From Gemmatimonadales bacterium UBA7889 (GTDB lineage: Bacteria > Gemmatimonadota > Gemmatimonadetes > Longimicrobiales > Gaopeijiaceae), in contig DLRL01000002.1 in assembly GCA_002501085.1 (NCBI GenBank), forward strand, positions 1-29,187: a DNA stretch of 29,187 nt, written 5' to 3'. Below the pieces are notes generated by a model, which searched no databases, had not been told where the DNA came from, and saw only the letters and a list, made by a program, of their open reading frames with translations. The position numbers and the translations under genes were made by a program. Position 1 is the stretch's first letter, and each line of letters opens with the position of its first letter. This document shows, piece by piece, positions 16,142 through 24,251 of this stretch.

Positions 16142-16920
16142 CAACCAGGTGGTCTCAAACTGGGGAGGCTGCTCGGCTGCTTCAGCAGCGGAAAGAAATC
16201 AATGACCAAGATTTTTTCCTTCCTCATTTGACGCGTGAAGAAGCTCTCCAGATAGTGTCCACTTTCCGTGAAGAACCCCCATCTTCAGATTCCCCGAGTT
16301 CTGTTAGTAGCCAGGACACAGCGGTGCAGTCGAAGAAGCCGATCCTGGCCAATCCCGAGTTGCCCAAATCGTACAAGGACCTCCGTAATCACGCGTTGGC
16401 TTGTACTCGGTGCAGCCTTGCGGAGAGTCGAAAGAATGTAGTGTTCTCAGACGGTGTTGAAGATGCGTCTGTGATGGTTGTCGGCGAGGCTCCAGGCGCG
16501 AATGAAGATAATACCGGTATCCCATTTGTCGGTGCAGCAGGAAAGTTTCTCGATTTGTTACTTGCGACGGCTGACCTCTCACGGGAGAGAAATACGTACA
16601 TTTGCAACGTGCTTAAATGCCGTCCCCCAGGCAATCGAGATCCCAAGCCTAACGAGATCAAATCGTGCTCACCTTTCCTGACGAGGCAAATACAGCTAAT
16701 TCAACCTGAAGCTCTGCTTGCCGTTGGATCCTTTGCGGGTCGACTTTTGACCGGTCAAGAGAAGACTGCACTTGGTCGTATCCGGGGAGAAGTGCATAGC
16801 TATCAGGGTGTTCCTTTGATTGTGACTTATCATCCTGCGGCCCTGCTCCGGAACCCGAAGTGGACGTTTGCATTCTGGGAAGACTTACAACTTCTTCGCC
16901 AAGTACTGAACAGTGGCTGA
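16138..16920 (+). CDS. udg: Uracil-DNA glycosylase, family 4 (Fe-S)
   Basis: This 260-residue base-excision repair enzyme removes uracil from DNA. It carries the family-4 [4Fe-4S] cysteines (C89 and C92 in ACTRCSL, C161 in KCRPPGNRDP, C177 in SCSPF). Motif A, GEAPGANED with the following GIPFVGAAG, lies at 116-135. Motif B, YHPAALLR, lies at 231-238. GEAPG marks family 4 rather than family 5 (GLAPG). The first ~75 residues are a low-similarity, Ser/Pro-rich extension before the catalytic core. Similar extensions are common in the phage SPO1 polymerase-like branch, whose function there is unclear. It overlaps coaBC by four bases and precedes dnaB by 35 bases, so repair and replication genes are co-transcribed. 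Confidence 0.93.
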   Translation: MTTRWSQTGEAARLLQQRKEINDQDFFLPHLTREEALQIVSTFREEPPSSDSPSSVSSQDTAVQSKKPILANPELPKSYKDLRNHALACTRCSLAESRKNVVFSDGVEDASVMVVGEAPGANEDNTGIPFVGAAGKFLDLLLATADLSRERNTYICNVLKCRPPGNRDPKPNEIKSCSPFLTRQIQLIQPEALLAVGSFAGRLLTGQEKTALGRIRGEVHSYQGVPLIVTYHPAALLRNPKWTFAFWEDLQLLRQVLNSG

Positions 16921-16955
16921 GCTACTCGTATGAATGCTCGCATTTCAGGTAAGAC

Positions 16956-18386
16956 ATGATGGAAGCCTCACTCAATTTTTCTGAGTCATCTCCGGAACGT
17001 AGCCCTCCGTTCTCACTGGAGGCTGAGACAGCGGTGCTGGGAGGCATGCTGATTGACAGCGAGGCGGTGACAAGAGCTGTAGAGCATCTCGACGATTCAA
17101 TGTTCTATCGCGAAGCTAACCGGCGACTCTATCGCGTAATGCTAAGGATATTTGAACGCGGTGGTGTCCTAGATGTCATTACGGTGGCAGAAGAGCTGAA
17201 AAAAACAGGAGAAATCGACGAGGCTGGAGGTTTTGACTATCTGTCTGCACTTGTGAGTGCAGTCCCGACGGCCGCAAATCTTGTGTACCACGCACAGATT
17301 GTGCGGGAGAAGGCCCTACTTCGTCGTCTGATTGAACAATCTTCTCAGATTATTCGAGATGCCTATGATCAAGGCGAACGAGAGGTCAATGAAATCCTGG
17401 ATAAAGCTGAATCCCGTATCTTCCAGGTCTCTGAGACACACAAGCGTGAGGGGTTTGTATGGATCAAGGAGATTCTTTGGCCGGCATTCGAACACATCGA
17501 GAGACTACAAGAATCTGAGTCTGGAATCACGGGCCTGACGACGGGTTTCCATGACCTTGATAGGATGACGGCAGGGCTTCAAAAAGGTGACCTATGCATT
17601 GTTGCTGCCCGCCCCTCGATGGGGAAAACATCGTGGGTGCTCAATGTCGCAGCCAATGCAGCGATTTCGCACAATATTCCAGTAGCTGTCTTCTCTCTAG
17701 AGATGTCCGCTCAACAGCTTGTGCAGCGGATGCTGTGTTCAGAAGGTCGTGTTGATGCACAGAAACTTCGGCTTGGGCGTCTATCTCAATCGGAGCACGA
17801 GCGTCTTGCAAAAGCAGCTGGGTACCTTAACACAGCTCCTCTGTGGATTGATGATCAACCTGGTGCCAATGTGCTGGAGATTCGAGCCAAAGCCCGTCGC
17901 CTCCAATCAGAACTTCGTGCGGATGACAAGGATTTGGGGCTACTAGTCATCGATTACATGCAGCTAATGAGTGGTACACAACGTTCTGAAAGTCGTGTTC
18001 AGGAAGTAAGTCAAATCTCCAGAGGCTTAAAGGCACTTGCTCGGGAACTTAATGTTCCAGTTGTCGCTCTGTCCCAGCTTTCTCGCGGGCCTGAAGCGCG
18101 AACCGACAAGCGACCGATGCTTTCAGATCTCAGAGATTCAGGTTCTATAGAGCAGGACGCTGATACGGTGATGTTCTTGTACCGCCCTGAATACTATGCC
18201 CCCCCGGAAAAGCGAGACGAGCTACAAGGGAAGACAGAGTTGATCATTGGTAAACAGAGAAATGGTCCAACAGGTCTAATAGAACTCTACTTCCAAAAAG
18301 CTTATACAAGGTTTGATTCGGTATCCAGAACCTCACCGGGAGTGCGGCCGAAGCCTGAGTCTGAGACATCGGCCGCTAGTCAGTGA
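16956..18386 (+). CDS. dnaB: Replicative DNA helicase DnaB
   Basis: This 476-residue hexameric helicase unwinds DNA at the replication fork. The N-terminal primase-interacting domain covers about 19-160, starting PFSLEAETAVLGGML. The RecA-like domain has Walker A AARPSMGKTS (217-226), Walker B LLVIDYMQLM (329-338), the arginine finger region, and the H4 motif LSDLRDSGSIEQDADTV (389-405). There is no intein or other insertion in the P-loop or H4 region, a common intein site. AGGTAAGAC lies just before the first ATG; a second ATG follows immediately. The stop overlaps the ispD GTG start (GTGA). The 20-residue tail after RFDSVSR is non-conserved. Confidence 0.97.
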   Translation: MMEASLNFSESSPERSPPFSLEAETAVLGGMLIDSEAVTRAVEHLDDSMFYREANRRLYRVMLRIFERGGVLDVITVAEELKKTGEIDEAGGFDYLSALVSAVPTAANLVYHAQIVREKALLRRLIEQSSQIIRDAYDQGEREVNEILDKAESRIFQVSETHKREGFVWIKEILWPAFEHIERLQESESGITGLTTGFHDLDRMTAGLQKGDLCIVAARPSMGKTSWVLNVAANAAISHNIPVAVFSLEMSAQQLVQRMLCSEGRVDAQKLRLGRLSQSEHERLAKAAGYLNTAPLWIDDQPGANVLEIRAKARRLQSELRADDKDLGLLVIDYMQLMSGTQRSESRVQEVSQISRGLKALARELNVPVVALSQLSRGPEARTDKRPMLSDLRDSGSIEQDADTVMFLYRPEYYAPPEKRDELQGKTELIIGKQRNGPTGLIELYFQKAYTRFDSVSRTSPGVRPKPESETSAASQ

Positions 18387-19090
18387 GTGCACCCCAGGAT
18401 CATGGGGAAGCATCGCCCCATGTGGGTGTTGTGGTGCCTGCGGCGGGATCAGGAACCCGAATGGGGGGCACTCGTAAGCCATTCTTGGAACTTGATGGCG
18501 AACCTCTTTTGGTACATGCGTTGCGTCCATTTCTTAGAGACGATCGTGTTGTCTCAGTTGTGGTGTCTCTTGCCCCCCAGGATGTCGACGAAATAACTGA
18601 CTGGATCAGAAGACTGGATGACCGTATCAAATTAGTTAAAGGAGGAGTCAATCGGACTGAATCGGTCAGGAATGCTGTGAGTGCACTCCCTACGAACCTA
18701 GACGTGATCGCCATCCATGATGCCGCTCGCCCTCTGGTGACGAGTGCTATAGTCGGAGAATGTATTGATCTGGCAAACGCTGGTGTGTGTGCAGTGTCCG
18801 GATGTCCTGTTATCGACACAATCAAGCGTGTTGACGAAGAGTTTCAGGTGTTGGAAACAGCAGACCGAAACGTTCTTTGGCATGCTCATACACCTCAAGT
18901 TTTTCCTGCCGATCTCCTTCTGCAAGCGTACGAGAATGGAGAAGTTGGAACAGACGATGCTGTGCTGCTCGAGTCTTTCGGCGCTTGTCTGCAAATGGTC
19001 GATGATGGGGGTACAAACATCAAGGTGACTCGACCTGCAGACCTCATGATTGCCCAAGCAATCCTACGTCTACAGTGTGGTGATGTCTGA
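18383..19090 (+). CDS. ispD: 2-C-methyl-D-erythritol 4-phosphate cytidylyltransferase
   Basis: This 235-residue enzyme of the non-mevalonate (MEP) isoprenoid pathway transfers CMP from CTP to methylerythritol phosphate. The nucleotide-binding VVVPAAGSGTRMGGTRKPFLEL (about 16-37) has the catalytic Arg and Lys of the GxGxRMG...K motif. IHDAARPLV carries the conserved Asp, and GCPVIDTIKRVD matches the substrate loop. The start is a GTG overlapping the dnaB stop by four bases; no other start would keep the nucleotide-binding loop intact. In the motif usually written PKQ the glutamine is replaced by Pro (RKPF), a tolerated variant. IspF is not adjacent, unlike in many proteobacteria. Confidence 0.94.
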   Translation: MSAPQDHGEASPHVGVVVPAAGSGTRMGGTRKPFLELDGEPLLVHALRPFLRDDRVVSVVVSLAPQDVDEITDWIRRLDDRIKLVKGGVNRTESVRNAVSALPTNLDVIAIHDAARPLVTSAIVGECIDLANAGVCAVSGCPVIDTIKRVDEEFQVLETADRNVLWHAHTPQVFPADLLLQAYENGEVGTDDAVLLESFGACLQMVDDGGTNIKVTRPADLMIAQAILRLQCGDV

Positions 19091-19742
19091 CAAAGCCTTA
19101 AACATCGATTTGCTCAGTGATTCCGAGGTGGACCTTGATCTGGTGGTTGCGCATGTCCAGGGAGAAGGTGTAATCGCGTATCCCACAGAGACGGTGTATG
19201 GCTTTGGGTCTCTGCCGACCACAAAGGGGGTGGCTCGTGTTCAGGCACTCAAGCATAGATCACGGGAAAAGCCACTGATCATACTTACTCCCACAACTGA
19301 AGAGGTTGCTGGGTTGGCTTGGAATGATGAGGCGCGCCTCCTCGGATCGGCCTTTTGGCCAGGAGCATTAACCTTGGTCCTCCACGACCCCCGAAGTATC
19401 TTCCCGCCCGGAATCCGCAGCGAGAGTGACAAAGTTGCGGTGCGCGTGAGCTCTAGTCCAATTGTTCAGCGGATGTTGAAGAAATTGGGCACCCCTCTCA
19501 CTTCCACAAGTGTGAACTATCCCGGTGAACTACCTGCAACATCTGCTGAACAGGTCGTCAAAGTGATTAGTCGTCTCAATGGAAACGGCATCATGTTAAT
19601 TGATACGGGTACGCTGCCGATTTCTGAACCGTCTACAATTGTGGATTGCACAGTGAACCCACCGAAAGTTTTACGAGAAGGCAGGGTTCAGATTTCGAAC
19701 CTGGGTGAGGTCATACCGGAGTTACATGGAAAAGCGATCTAA
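19083..19742 (+). CDS. tsaC: L-threonylcarbamoyladenylate synthase (Sua5/YrdC family)
   Basis: This 219-residue enzyme makes threonylcarbamoyl-AMP for the t6A modification of ANN-decoding tRNAs. The family motifs are present: IAYPTETVYGFG, the positively charged cavity KHRSREKPLIIL, and TSTSVNYPGELPATS. I chose the ATG at 19083, eight bases before the ispD stop ends, because a start at 19050 would place 11 residues without family similarity inside ispD. The size fits the single-domain YrdC/TsaC form or a short Sua5. The last residues may be a truncated linker, and the C-terminal Sua5 domain is absent. It overlaps the phosphatase gene by 17 bases, an arrangement similar to the ywlC-ywlE region of Bacillus. 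Confidence 0.94.
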   Translation: MSDKALNIDLLSDSEVDLDLVVAHVQGEGVIAYPTETVYGFGSLPTTKGVARVQALKHRSREKPLIILTPTTEEVAGLAWNDEARLLGSAFWPGALTLVLHDPRSIFPPGIRSESDKVAVRVSSSPIVQRMLKKLGTPLTSTSVNYPGELPATSAEQVVKVISRLNGNGIMLIDTGTLPISEPSTIVDCTVNPPKVLREGRVQISNLGEVIPELHGKAI

Positions 19743-20226
19743 GGTCGAGCAACCCTTTCGGTTGCTATTTGTATGCACTGGTAACACGTGTCGGAGCCCA
19801 ATGGCTGAGGTTATCGCTCAGAATGAAATAGAACAGCGGGGCTGGAATAGTGTTGAAGTCCGCTCAGCCGGTATTGCGGCATTTGATGGCGGTGGTGCTT
19901 CGAGTGGGGCATTAAGGGCTGCGGAAGCGCATAGCCTCGACCTCACGAGACATCGTGCCACATTCTTGACTAAAGAGGTTGCGATTTGGGCAGACTTAGT
20001 CCTAGTGATGTCTCCCTCCCACTTCATGAGTGTCACCGAGCTTGGTGCTGGTGAAATCTCTTCATTAATTACTTCGTTTGCGGATACGCGGGAAGGTGGA
20101 GGAATATCGGAATCAGTGCCTGATCCGGTTGGAGGAACAGAACAGGAATACTTAGAGACATTTGATTTGATTCAAGACTTGGTCAACAAGGTTCTGCAGA
20201 AAATTGGCCCTTCAGGCTGTAAATGA
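19726..20226 (+). CDS. Low-molecular-weight phosphatase, YwlE-like (probable protein-arginine phosphatase)
   Basis: This 166-residue cysteine phosphatase has the P-loop CTGNTCRS (C17-S24) and general-acid loop DPVGG. The fifth P-loop residue is Thr (T21), as in Bacillus YwlE, where this Thr selects phospho-arginine; tyrosine phosphatases of the family usually have Ile here. DPxGG also matches YwlE rather than the DPYY type. I therefore favour an arginine-phosphatase-like function, which is inference because specificity was not tested and McsB-type kinases are not in the window. I chose ATG 19726 because GGAG lies 4-5 bases upstream; a GTG at 19705 is possible. It overlaps tsaC and its stop overlaps aroE (ATGA). 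Confidence 0.88.
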   Translation: MEKRSKVEQPFRLLFVCTGNTCRSPMAEVIAQNEIEQRGWNSVEVRSAGIAAFDGGGASSGALRAAEAHSLDLTRHRATFLTKEVAIWADLVLVMSPSHFMSVTELGAGEISSLITSFADTREGGGISESVPDPVGGTEQEYLETFDLIQDLVNKVLQKIGPSGCK

Positions 20227-21062
20227 ATTTCACGGCGAAGACTCGGTTACTAACGCTCCTTGGTGACCCCATCCTACACTCTCGGTCACCCGAAATTCAG
20301 AATAGGGCATTTGAAGCCGCGGGAGTGGATGGGGTCTATGTCGCTCTGCAATGCAGGGAAGAAGACCTTCAGGGTTTCATGGTTAGCATCGCTCGTTCTG
20401 GAGGTGGGGGTAACATTACGCTCCCTCATAAGGAGAAGGCTGCAGCAATCGTTGAGATCGCGAGCGAATCAGTCGTGCAAACGGGTGCCTGCAACACTTT
20501 TTGGGGAGATGAAAAGGGCCGGATCCACGGGGATAACACTGATGTAGATGGCTTTAGAAGTGCATTGAGCTTCTTCATCGGCAGCGCGCCCTCTGGAATC
20601 AGAGTTCTCCTCTTAGGAGGAGGAGGAGCTGCGAGAGCCTCTCTATTAGGTCTGATTGATGAAGGGGCTGATGAGATCGTGATTTTCAATCGTACCCCCG
20701 AGCGGGCTCGGTCGATGTCACGACGCATTGGAGGAGAGAGGACACGGGTCATCCCAGTCCTGGAGGAAATTGAAGGAGAAGATTTCGACCTGGTTATTAA
20801 TGCTACTTGTCTCGGACTTGAGGAAAATGATGCCTCACCAGTGGATTTAGAGCGTTTGGGTTGTGTTGGGGCAGCGATGGATCTTGTATACGGAAGGCAT
20901 GTCACACCTTTTGTTCGAGCAGCAGAGGCGATGGATATTCAGGCCACTGACGGAGCTGAAATGCTAGTTCGGCAAGGGGCTGCATCATTCGAAAGATGGT
21001 GGGGGATACCCGCCCCAGTTGAAGCTATGCGGGCAGCGATGGAGAAGAGTTTGGTCGATTAA
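20223..21062 (+). CDS. aroE: Shikimate dehydrogenase
   Basis: This 279-residue enzyme reduces 3-dehydroshikimate to shikimate with NADPH in aromatic amino-acid synthesis. The shikimate-binding HSRSPEIQN is at 19-27. Catalytic Lys70 is in NITLPHK, Asn91 in GACNTFW and Asp107 in GDNTDVDGF. The cofactor-binding loop is LLLGGGGAARAS. The C-terminal EMLVRQGAASFERWWG is standard. FNRTPERA (N-R-T and following Arg) fits NADP use. The start overlaps the phosphatase stop by four bases. A strong hairpin follows the stop, so this is probably the last gene of the transcription unit from yicC or coaBC. Confidence 0.95.
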   Translation: MNFTAKTRLLTLLGDPILHSRSPEIQNRAFEAAGVDGVYVALQCREEDLQGFMVSIARSGGGGNITLPHKEKAAAIVEIASESVVQTGACNTFWGDEKGRIHGDNTDVDGFRSALSFFIGSAPSGIRVLLLGGGGAARASLLGLIDEGADEIVIFNRTPERARSMSRRIGGERTRVIPVLEEIEGEDFDLVINATCLGLEENDASPVDLERLGCVGAAMDLVYGRHVTPFVRAAEAMDIQATDGAEMLVRQGAASFERWWGIPAPVEAMRAAMEKSLVD

Positions 21063-21073
21063 ATGTTGTGGTC

Positions 21074-21104
21074 TCGGTCTAGCCAATATCGTGAGCTAGA
21101 CCGA
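21074..21104 (+). terminator. Strong hairpin after aroE
   Basis: TCGGTCTAGC at 21074-21083 and GCTAGACCGA at 21095-21104 form a perfect 10-base-pair stem with an 11-base loop, starting 12 bases after the aroE stop. No real T-run follows (TGTGTTCTTC), so it is either a poor intrinsic terminator, an RNA-stabilising 3-prime hairpin, or an operator for the gap operon. It is the longest perfect inverted repeat I noticed in the window. Confidence 0.55.
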
Positions 21105-21193
21105 TGTGTTCTTCAGTGCCCTTTTCAATTAATGCAGGGGTTATCTTCCTGCTCTGGTCAATTTCCATTCTTAAAATTAGGAGCTGACACACT
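21105..21193 (+). promoter_or_regulatory. Likely promoter region of the gap-pgk-tpiA-secG operon
   Basis: These AT-rich bases between the aroE hairpin and gap contain TAAAAT near 21174 as a possible -10. I find no convincing -35 at 16-18 bases from it. AGGAG lies about 10 bases before the gap ATG. The position after a hairpin and before a new functional group of genes makes a promoter likely. Confidence 0.33.
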
Positions 21194-22222
21194 ATGCCAA
21201 TCCGCGTTGCCATTAACGGATTCGGACGGATCGGACGTAATATTTTACGTAGTGCCAAACAGGCTGACCGCAGTGACATAGACTTTGTCGCTGTGAACGA
21301 TCTGACAGATGCTAAAACGCTCGCCCATCTCATGAAATACGATTCGGTTCACGGGACTTACATGGGGGACGTTAAGGTTTCGGATGATGGGTTGGTTCTG
21401 GACGGAGACAATATCCGAGTTCTGAGTGAAAGGGACCCCAGTGCACTGCCTTGGTCAGAACTGGAAGTCGATATCGTAATTGAGTCAACAGGGATGTTTC
21501 GTGATCGGAAGGGGGCCGAGAAGCATCTCGCAGCTGGTGCTCGTAAGGTGATTATCTCCGCCCCTGGTAAGAATGAAGATCTTACGGTAGTGCTCGGGGT
21601 CAATCAGGATAAGTACGACCCTGATGAACACGATGTGATATCTAATGCGAGTTGCACGACAAACTGTCTGGCACCAGTGGTCAAGGTTCTGGTGGAGACG
21701 GTTGGGTTTCGACACGGATTGATGACCACGATTCACGCGTATACAAATGATCAAAGCATCCTTGATCTTCCGCATAAGGATCTCAGAAGAGCTCGTGCGG
21801 CTGCACTCTCGATGATTCCAACGACCACAGGAGCAGCAAAAGCCACAGGCCTAGTGCTTCCTGAGGTTGCAGGACACATCGACGGAATGTCGATTCGGGT
21901 TCCAACTGCAGATGTGTCGCTCGTTGATCTTGTTGCTGAAGTCGATCAAACCACGACTGAAGAGGAAATTAATGCAGCCTTCCGAGAAGCTGCTTCTGGG
22001 TCGCTCAAGGGGATCTTGAGTGTATCCGATGAGCCACTTGTGTCCATCGACTACACCGGGAACCCACACAGTTCAATAGTTGACTCGCTTTCAACTGCAG
22101 TTATGGATGGTCGCATGGTCAAGGTTCTGGCTTGGTATGACAACGAGTGGGGTTACTCAAATCGTGTCATTGACCTTGTAAGTTTTGTAGGAGAGCGACT
22201 CCCTGCCTCAGCGAGGGACTAA
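21194..22222 (+). CDS. gap: Glyceraldehyde-3-phosphate dehydrogenase, type I
   Basis: This 342-residue phosphorylating enzyme of glycolysis and gluconeogenesis has the Rossmann motif NGFGRIGRN (8-16), the catalytic cysteine C154 in SNASCTTNCLAP, and the general base His181 in TTIHAYTNDQ. The following HKDLRRARAAALSMIPTTTGAAKA segment is typical. The Asp in AVNDLTD (about 34-39) indicates NAD rather than NADP preference. The last residues VDLVSFVGERLPASARD are a normal C-terminus. AGGAG provides a Shine-Dalgarno. The gap-pgk-tpiA-secG order is conserved in many bacteria and supports an operon. Confidence 0.97.
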   Translation: MPIRVAINGFGRIGRNILRSAKQADRSDIDFVAVNDLTDAKTLAHLMKYDSVHGTYMGDVKVSDDGLVLDGDNIRVLSERDPSALPWSELEVDIVIESTGMFRDRKGAEKHLAAGARKVIISAPGKNEDLTVVLGVNQDKYDPDEHDVISNASCTTNCLAPVVKVLVETVGFRHGLMTTIHAYTNDQSILDLPHKDLRRARAAALSMIPTTTGAAKATGLVLPEVAGHIDGMSIRVPTADVSLVDLVAEVDQTTTEEEINAAFREAASGSLKGILSVSDEPLVSIDYTGNPHSSIVDSLSTAVMDGRMVKVLAWYDNEWGYSNRVIDLVSFVGERLPASARD

Positions 22223-22230
22223 GGGAGTCC

Positions 22231-23424
22231 ATGTGCGACAAGAAGAGGCTTCGGGATCTCGATCACGGGCAGATTTCAGGTCGGACGATTCTCGTACGAG
22301 CTGATCTCAATGTCCCTATACAAGATGGCGAGATTGCTGATGACCATCGCCTTGTCGCGTCACTTCCAACACTAAATTTCCTCCGCGAGGCGGGTGCCCG
22401 TGTCATCCTACTTTCTCACTTAGGGCGTCCGAATGCGCGTCCAAGTCGTGTGTACTCGCTAGAACCCGTTGCTGAACGTCTTGCCGAGCTTTTGTCATCG
22501 GATGTCGAGTTCGTAGCCGACCCTACAGGAAGAGGGCAACCTCTATCCGCTGATCTTGTGATGCTTGAAAACACGCGATTTCTCTCTGGCGAGATGGATA
22601 ACGCCTCGGATCTAGCGGAATCTTGGGCGGAACTGGGGGAGCTATTCGTGAATGACGCTTTTGGAACTGCACACCGGGCTCACGCTTCGACGGCAGGGTT
22701 AGCGGATGCCATGAGAGCAAAGGGTGGAGAGGCGATGGCAGGGTTGCTAATGGCCCGAGAGCTTCACTTTCTTGGAAGAGCGATGAGTGAACCCAAACAT
22801 CCGTTTGTGGGAATCCTTGGTGGTGCAAAGATATCCGGAAAGATCGACATAATTTCTTCCTTACTTCAGCGTGTGGACCGATTACTTATCGGTGGTGCGA
22901 TGGCAAACACTTTTTTCCAGGCCATGGGGCTGTCCACTGGAGCATCACTTGTCGAAGATGATTGTGTTCCAGTTGCGCGAGACCTTCTCCAGGAGAGCGG
23001 AGACAAGTTGCTTTTGCCTGTAGACTGCATAGTAGCTAAGGAACTCCGGGAAGGTGCACCCCATCGAGTCGTAGCATCTACTGCGGTTAGGCACGACGAC
23101 ATGGTATTAGATATTGGGCCGGAAACCGCTACTACTTTTAGGAACGTGATTGATGGTGCCCAGACAATCTTGTGGAACGGACCTATGGGAGTTTTTGAGA
23201 CCCCACCATTCGGTATCGGGACCATAGGTCTCGCCCATTCCGTTGCGGATGTCTGTGATAGGGGGGCTTTGGTTGTAGTAGGGGGTGGGGATTCTGCGAG
23301 GGCAGCTGACCTTTCGGGGGTGACTTCTCGGCTCACTCATGTCTCGAGTGGGGGTGGTGCCTCGTTGGCTTTCTTGGCAGGAAAGACGCTACCCGGTGTT
23401 CATTCCTTGAGTGACAAGGGCTAG
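22231..23424 (+). CDS. pgk: Phosphoglycerate kinase
   Basis: This 397-residue monomeric glycolytic kinase transfers phosphate from 1,3-bisphosphoglycerate to ADP. N-terminal substrate-binding residues are seen in VRADLNVPIQDG and LSHLGRPNA. LENTRFLSGEMDN and VNDAFGTAHRAHAS follow. Nucleotide-binding motifs are GILGGAKISGKID, LWNGPMGVFE and VVGGGDSARA. SSGGGASLAFLAG is the C-terminal catalytic glycine-rich loop. Two small deviations are LENTRF for the common LEN(V/L)RF and SARA for SAAA, both conservative. GGGAG lies just before the ATG. It is separated from gap by 8 bases and from tpiA by 2 bases. Confidence 0.97.
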   Translation: MCDKKRLRDLDHGQISGRTILVRADLNVPIQDGEIADDHRLVASLPTLNFLREAGARVILLSHLGRPNARPSRVYSLEPVAERLAELLSSDVEFVADPTGRGQPLSADLVMLENTRFLSGEMDNASDLAESWAELGELFVNDAFGTAHRAHASTAGLADAMRAKGGEAMAGLLMARELHFLGRAMSEPKHPFVGILGGAKISGKIDIISSLLQRVDRLLIGGAMANTFFQAMGLSTGASLVEDDCVPVARDLLQESGDKLLLPVDCIVAKELREGAPHRVVASTAVRHDDMVLDIGPETATTFRNVIDGAQTILWNGPMGVFETPPFGIGTIGLAHSVADVCDRGALVVVGGGDSARAADLSGVTSRLTHVSSGGGASLAFLAGKTLPGVHSLSDKG

Positions 23425-23426
23425 AC

Positions 23427-24173
23427 ATGGCGGTCATCGCAGGAAACTGGAAAATGCACATGACTCCGGAAGAGGCTCGTACCTTTTTCAGTGCTTTTAA
23501 AATTGATGAAATGATGGCTAATAACGAGATCCTGATTTTTCCTCCAGCTATCTCTCTTTTAGCTGCTTATAACTGTGAGGACAGAGATCCAAGAGTCCAT
23601 CTTGGTATCCAAAATATTCACTGGAAGGATCAGGGAGCGTTCACCGGTGAGGTTTCTGCGGCGATGGCAGCTACTGTAGGTGCCAGCTACGCTCTTGTGG
23701 GACACTCTGAAAGGAGGCAATTGTTCGGTGAAACAGATCAACAAATTGCACTCAAGGTTGCCGCCGCTCTTCGGCAGGATCTTATACCAGTGATTTGTGT
23801 TGGAGAGACACTTGAAGAGCGCGAAGCGGGTCGAGTCAATGAAGTAATCTTGAGCCAGCTTGATTTGGCCTTAACCTCGATCTCTGATCCTGAAACCCGT
23901 TTTCTAATCGCGTATGAACCAGTTTGGGCGATTGGTACAGGAAAGACAGCAACGCCCATGGATGCGGCAGGAGCCCACGGGATACTTCGGAATCGACTGG
24001 AGCAGGCCATCGGTGCGACGACTGCAGCTCGGACGGAGATTCTTTATGGAGGCTCAGTCCAACCAAGCAACGCAAGAGAACTCCTTGCACTGCAGGATGT
24101 AAACGGAGTCCTTATTGGTGGTGCCAGCCTCAATCCTCAATCGTTTGGCGAGATTACCCGTGCGGCTGGATGA
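23427..24173 (+). CDS. tpiA: Triose-phosphate isomerase
   Basis: This 248-residue TIM-barrel enzyme interconverts dihydroxyacetone phosphate and glyceraldehyde 3-phosphate. All catalytic residues are present: N7 and K9 in AGNWKM, H93 in VGHSERRQLFGE, and E164 in AYEPVWAIGTG, which also carries the mobile loop. The phosphate-binding ILYGGSVQPSN and GVLIGGASLNP segments are intact. The ATG follows the pgk stop by two bases, with AAGGG a little upstream. After the gene there is a short hairpin (CACCC...GGGTG, 24186-24198) before secG. Confidence 0.97.
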   Translation: MAVIAGNWKMHMTPEEARTFFSAFKIDEMMANNEILIFPPAISLLAAYNCEDRDPRVHLGIQNIHWKDQGAFTGEVSAAMAATVGASYALVGHSERRQLFGETDQQIALKVAAALRQDLIPVICVGETLEEREAGRVNEVILSQLDLALTSISDPETRFLIAYEPVWAIGTGKTATPMDAAGAHGILRNRLEQAIGATTAARTEILYGGSVQPSNARELLALQDVNGVLIGGASLNPQSFGEITRAAG

Positions 24174-24251
24174 AGCTGCCGTTGACACCCCTTGGGTGCT
24201 CTCCGACGTTTAGCGGGTCACTCCGGCGGGGAATAAGGGAATACAAGGAAG
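24174..24251 (+). promoter_or_regulatory. Short gap before secG with small hairpin
   Basis: CACCC (24186-24190) and GGGTG (24194-24198) pair around a 3-base loop. A perfect TTGACA at 24182-24187 has no -10 partner at 16-18 bases. AAGGAAG directly before the secG ATG is a strong Shine-Dalgarno. I see no proven regulatory element. Confidence 0.25.

Noticed and set aside
15619..16227. Long minus-strand open frame (202 codons) inside coaBC
   Set aside because: It lies opposite a well-conserved CoaB domain and its product is Ser/Thr-rich low-complexity without any domain, so it is a shadow frame.
16956..18386. Possible intein in dnaB
   Set aside because: Walker A and the H4 motif are uninterrupted and the length is that of a normal DnaB.
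20426..20905. 159-codon minus-strand frame inside aroE
   Set aside because: Antisense to shikimate dehydrogenase; composition reflects the codons of the other strand.
22866..23336. 156-codon minus-strand frame inside pgk
   Set aside because: Fully antisense to conserved phosphoglycerate kinase motifs, with no family resemblance.
24182..24187. Perfect TTGACA before secG
   Set aside because: No acceptable -10 sequence at 16-18 bases, and it overlaps a small hairpin after tpiA; not called as a promoter.
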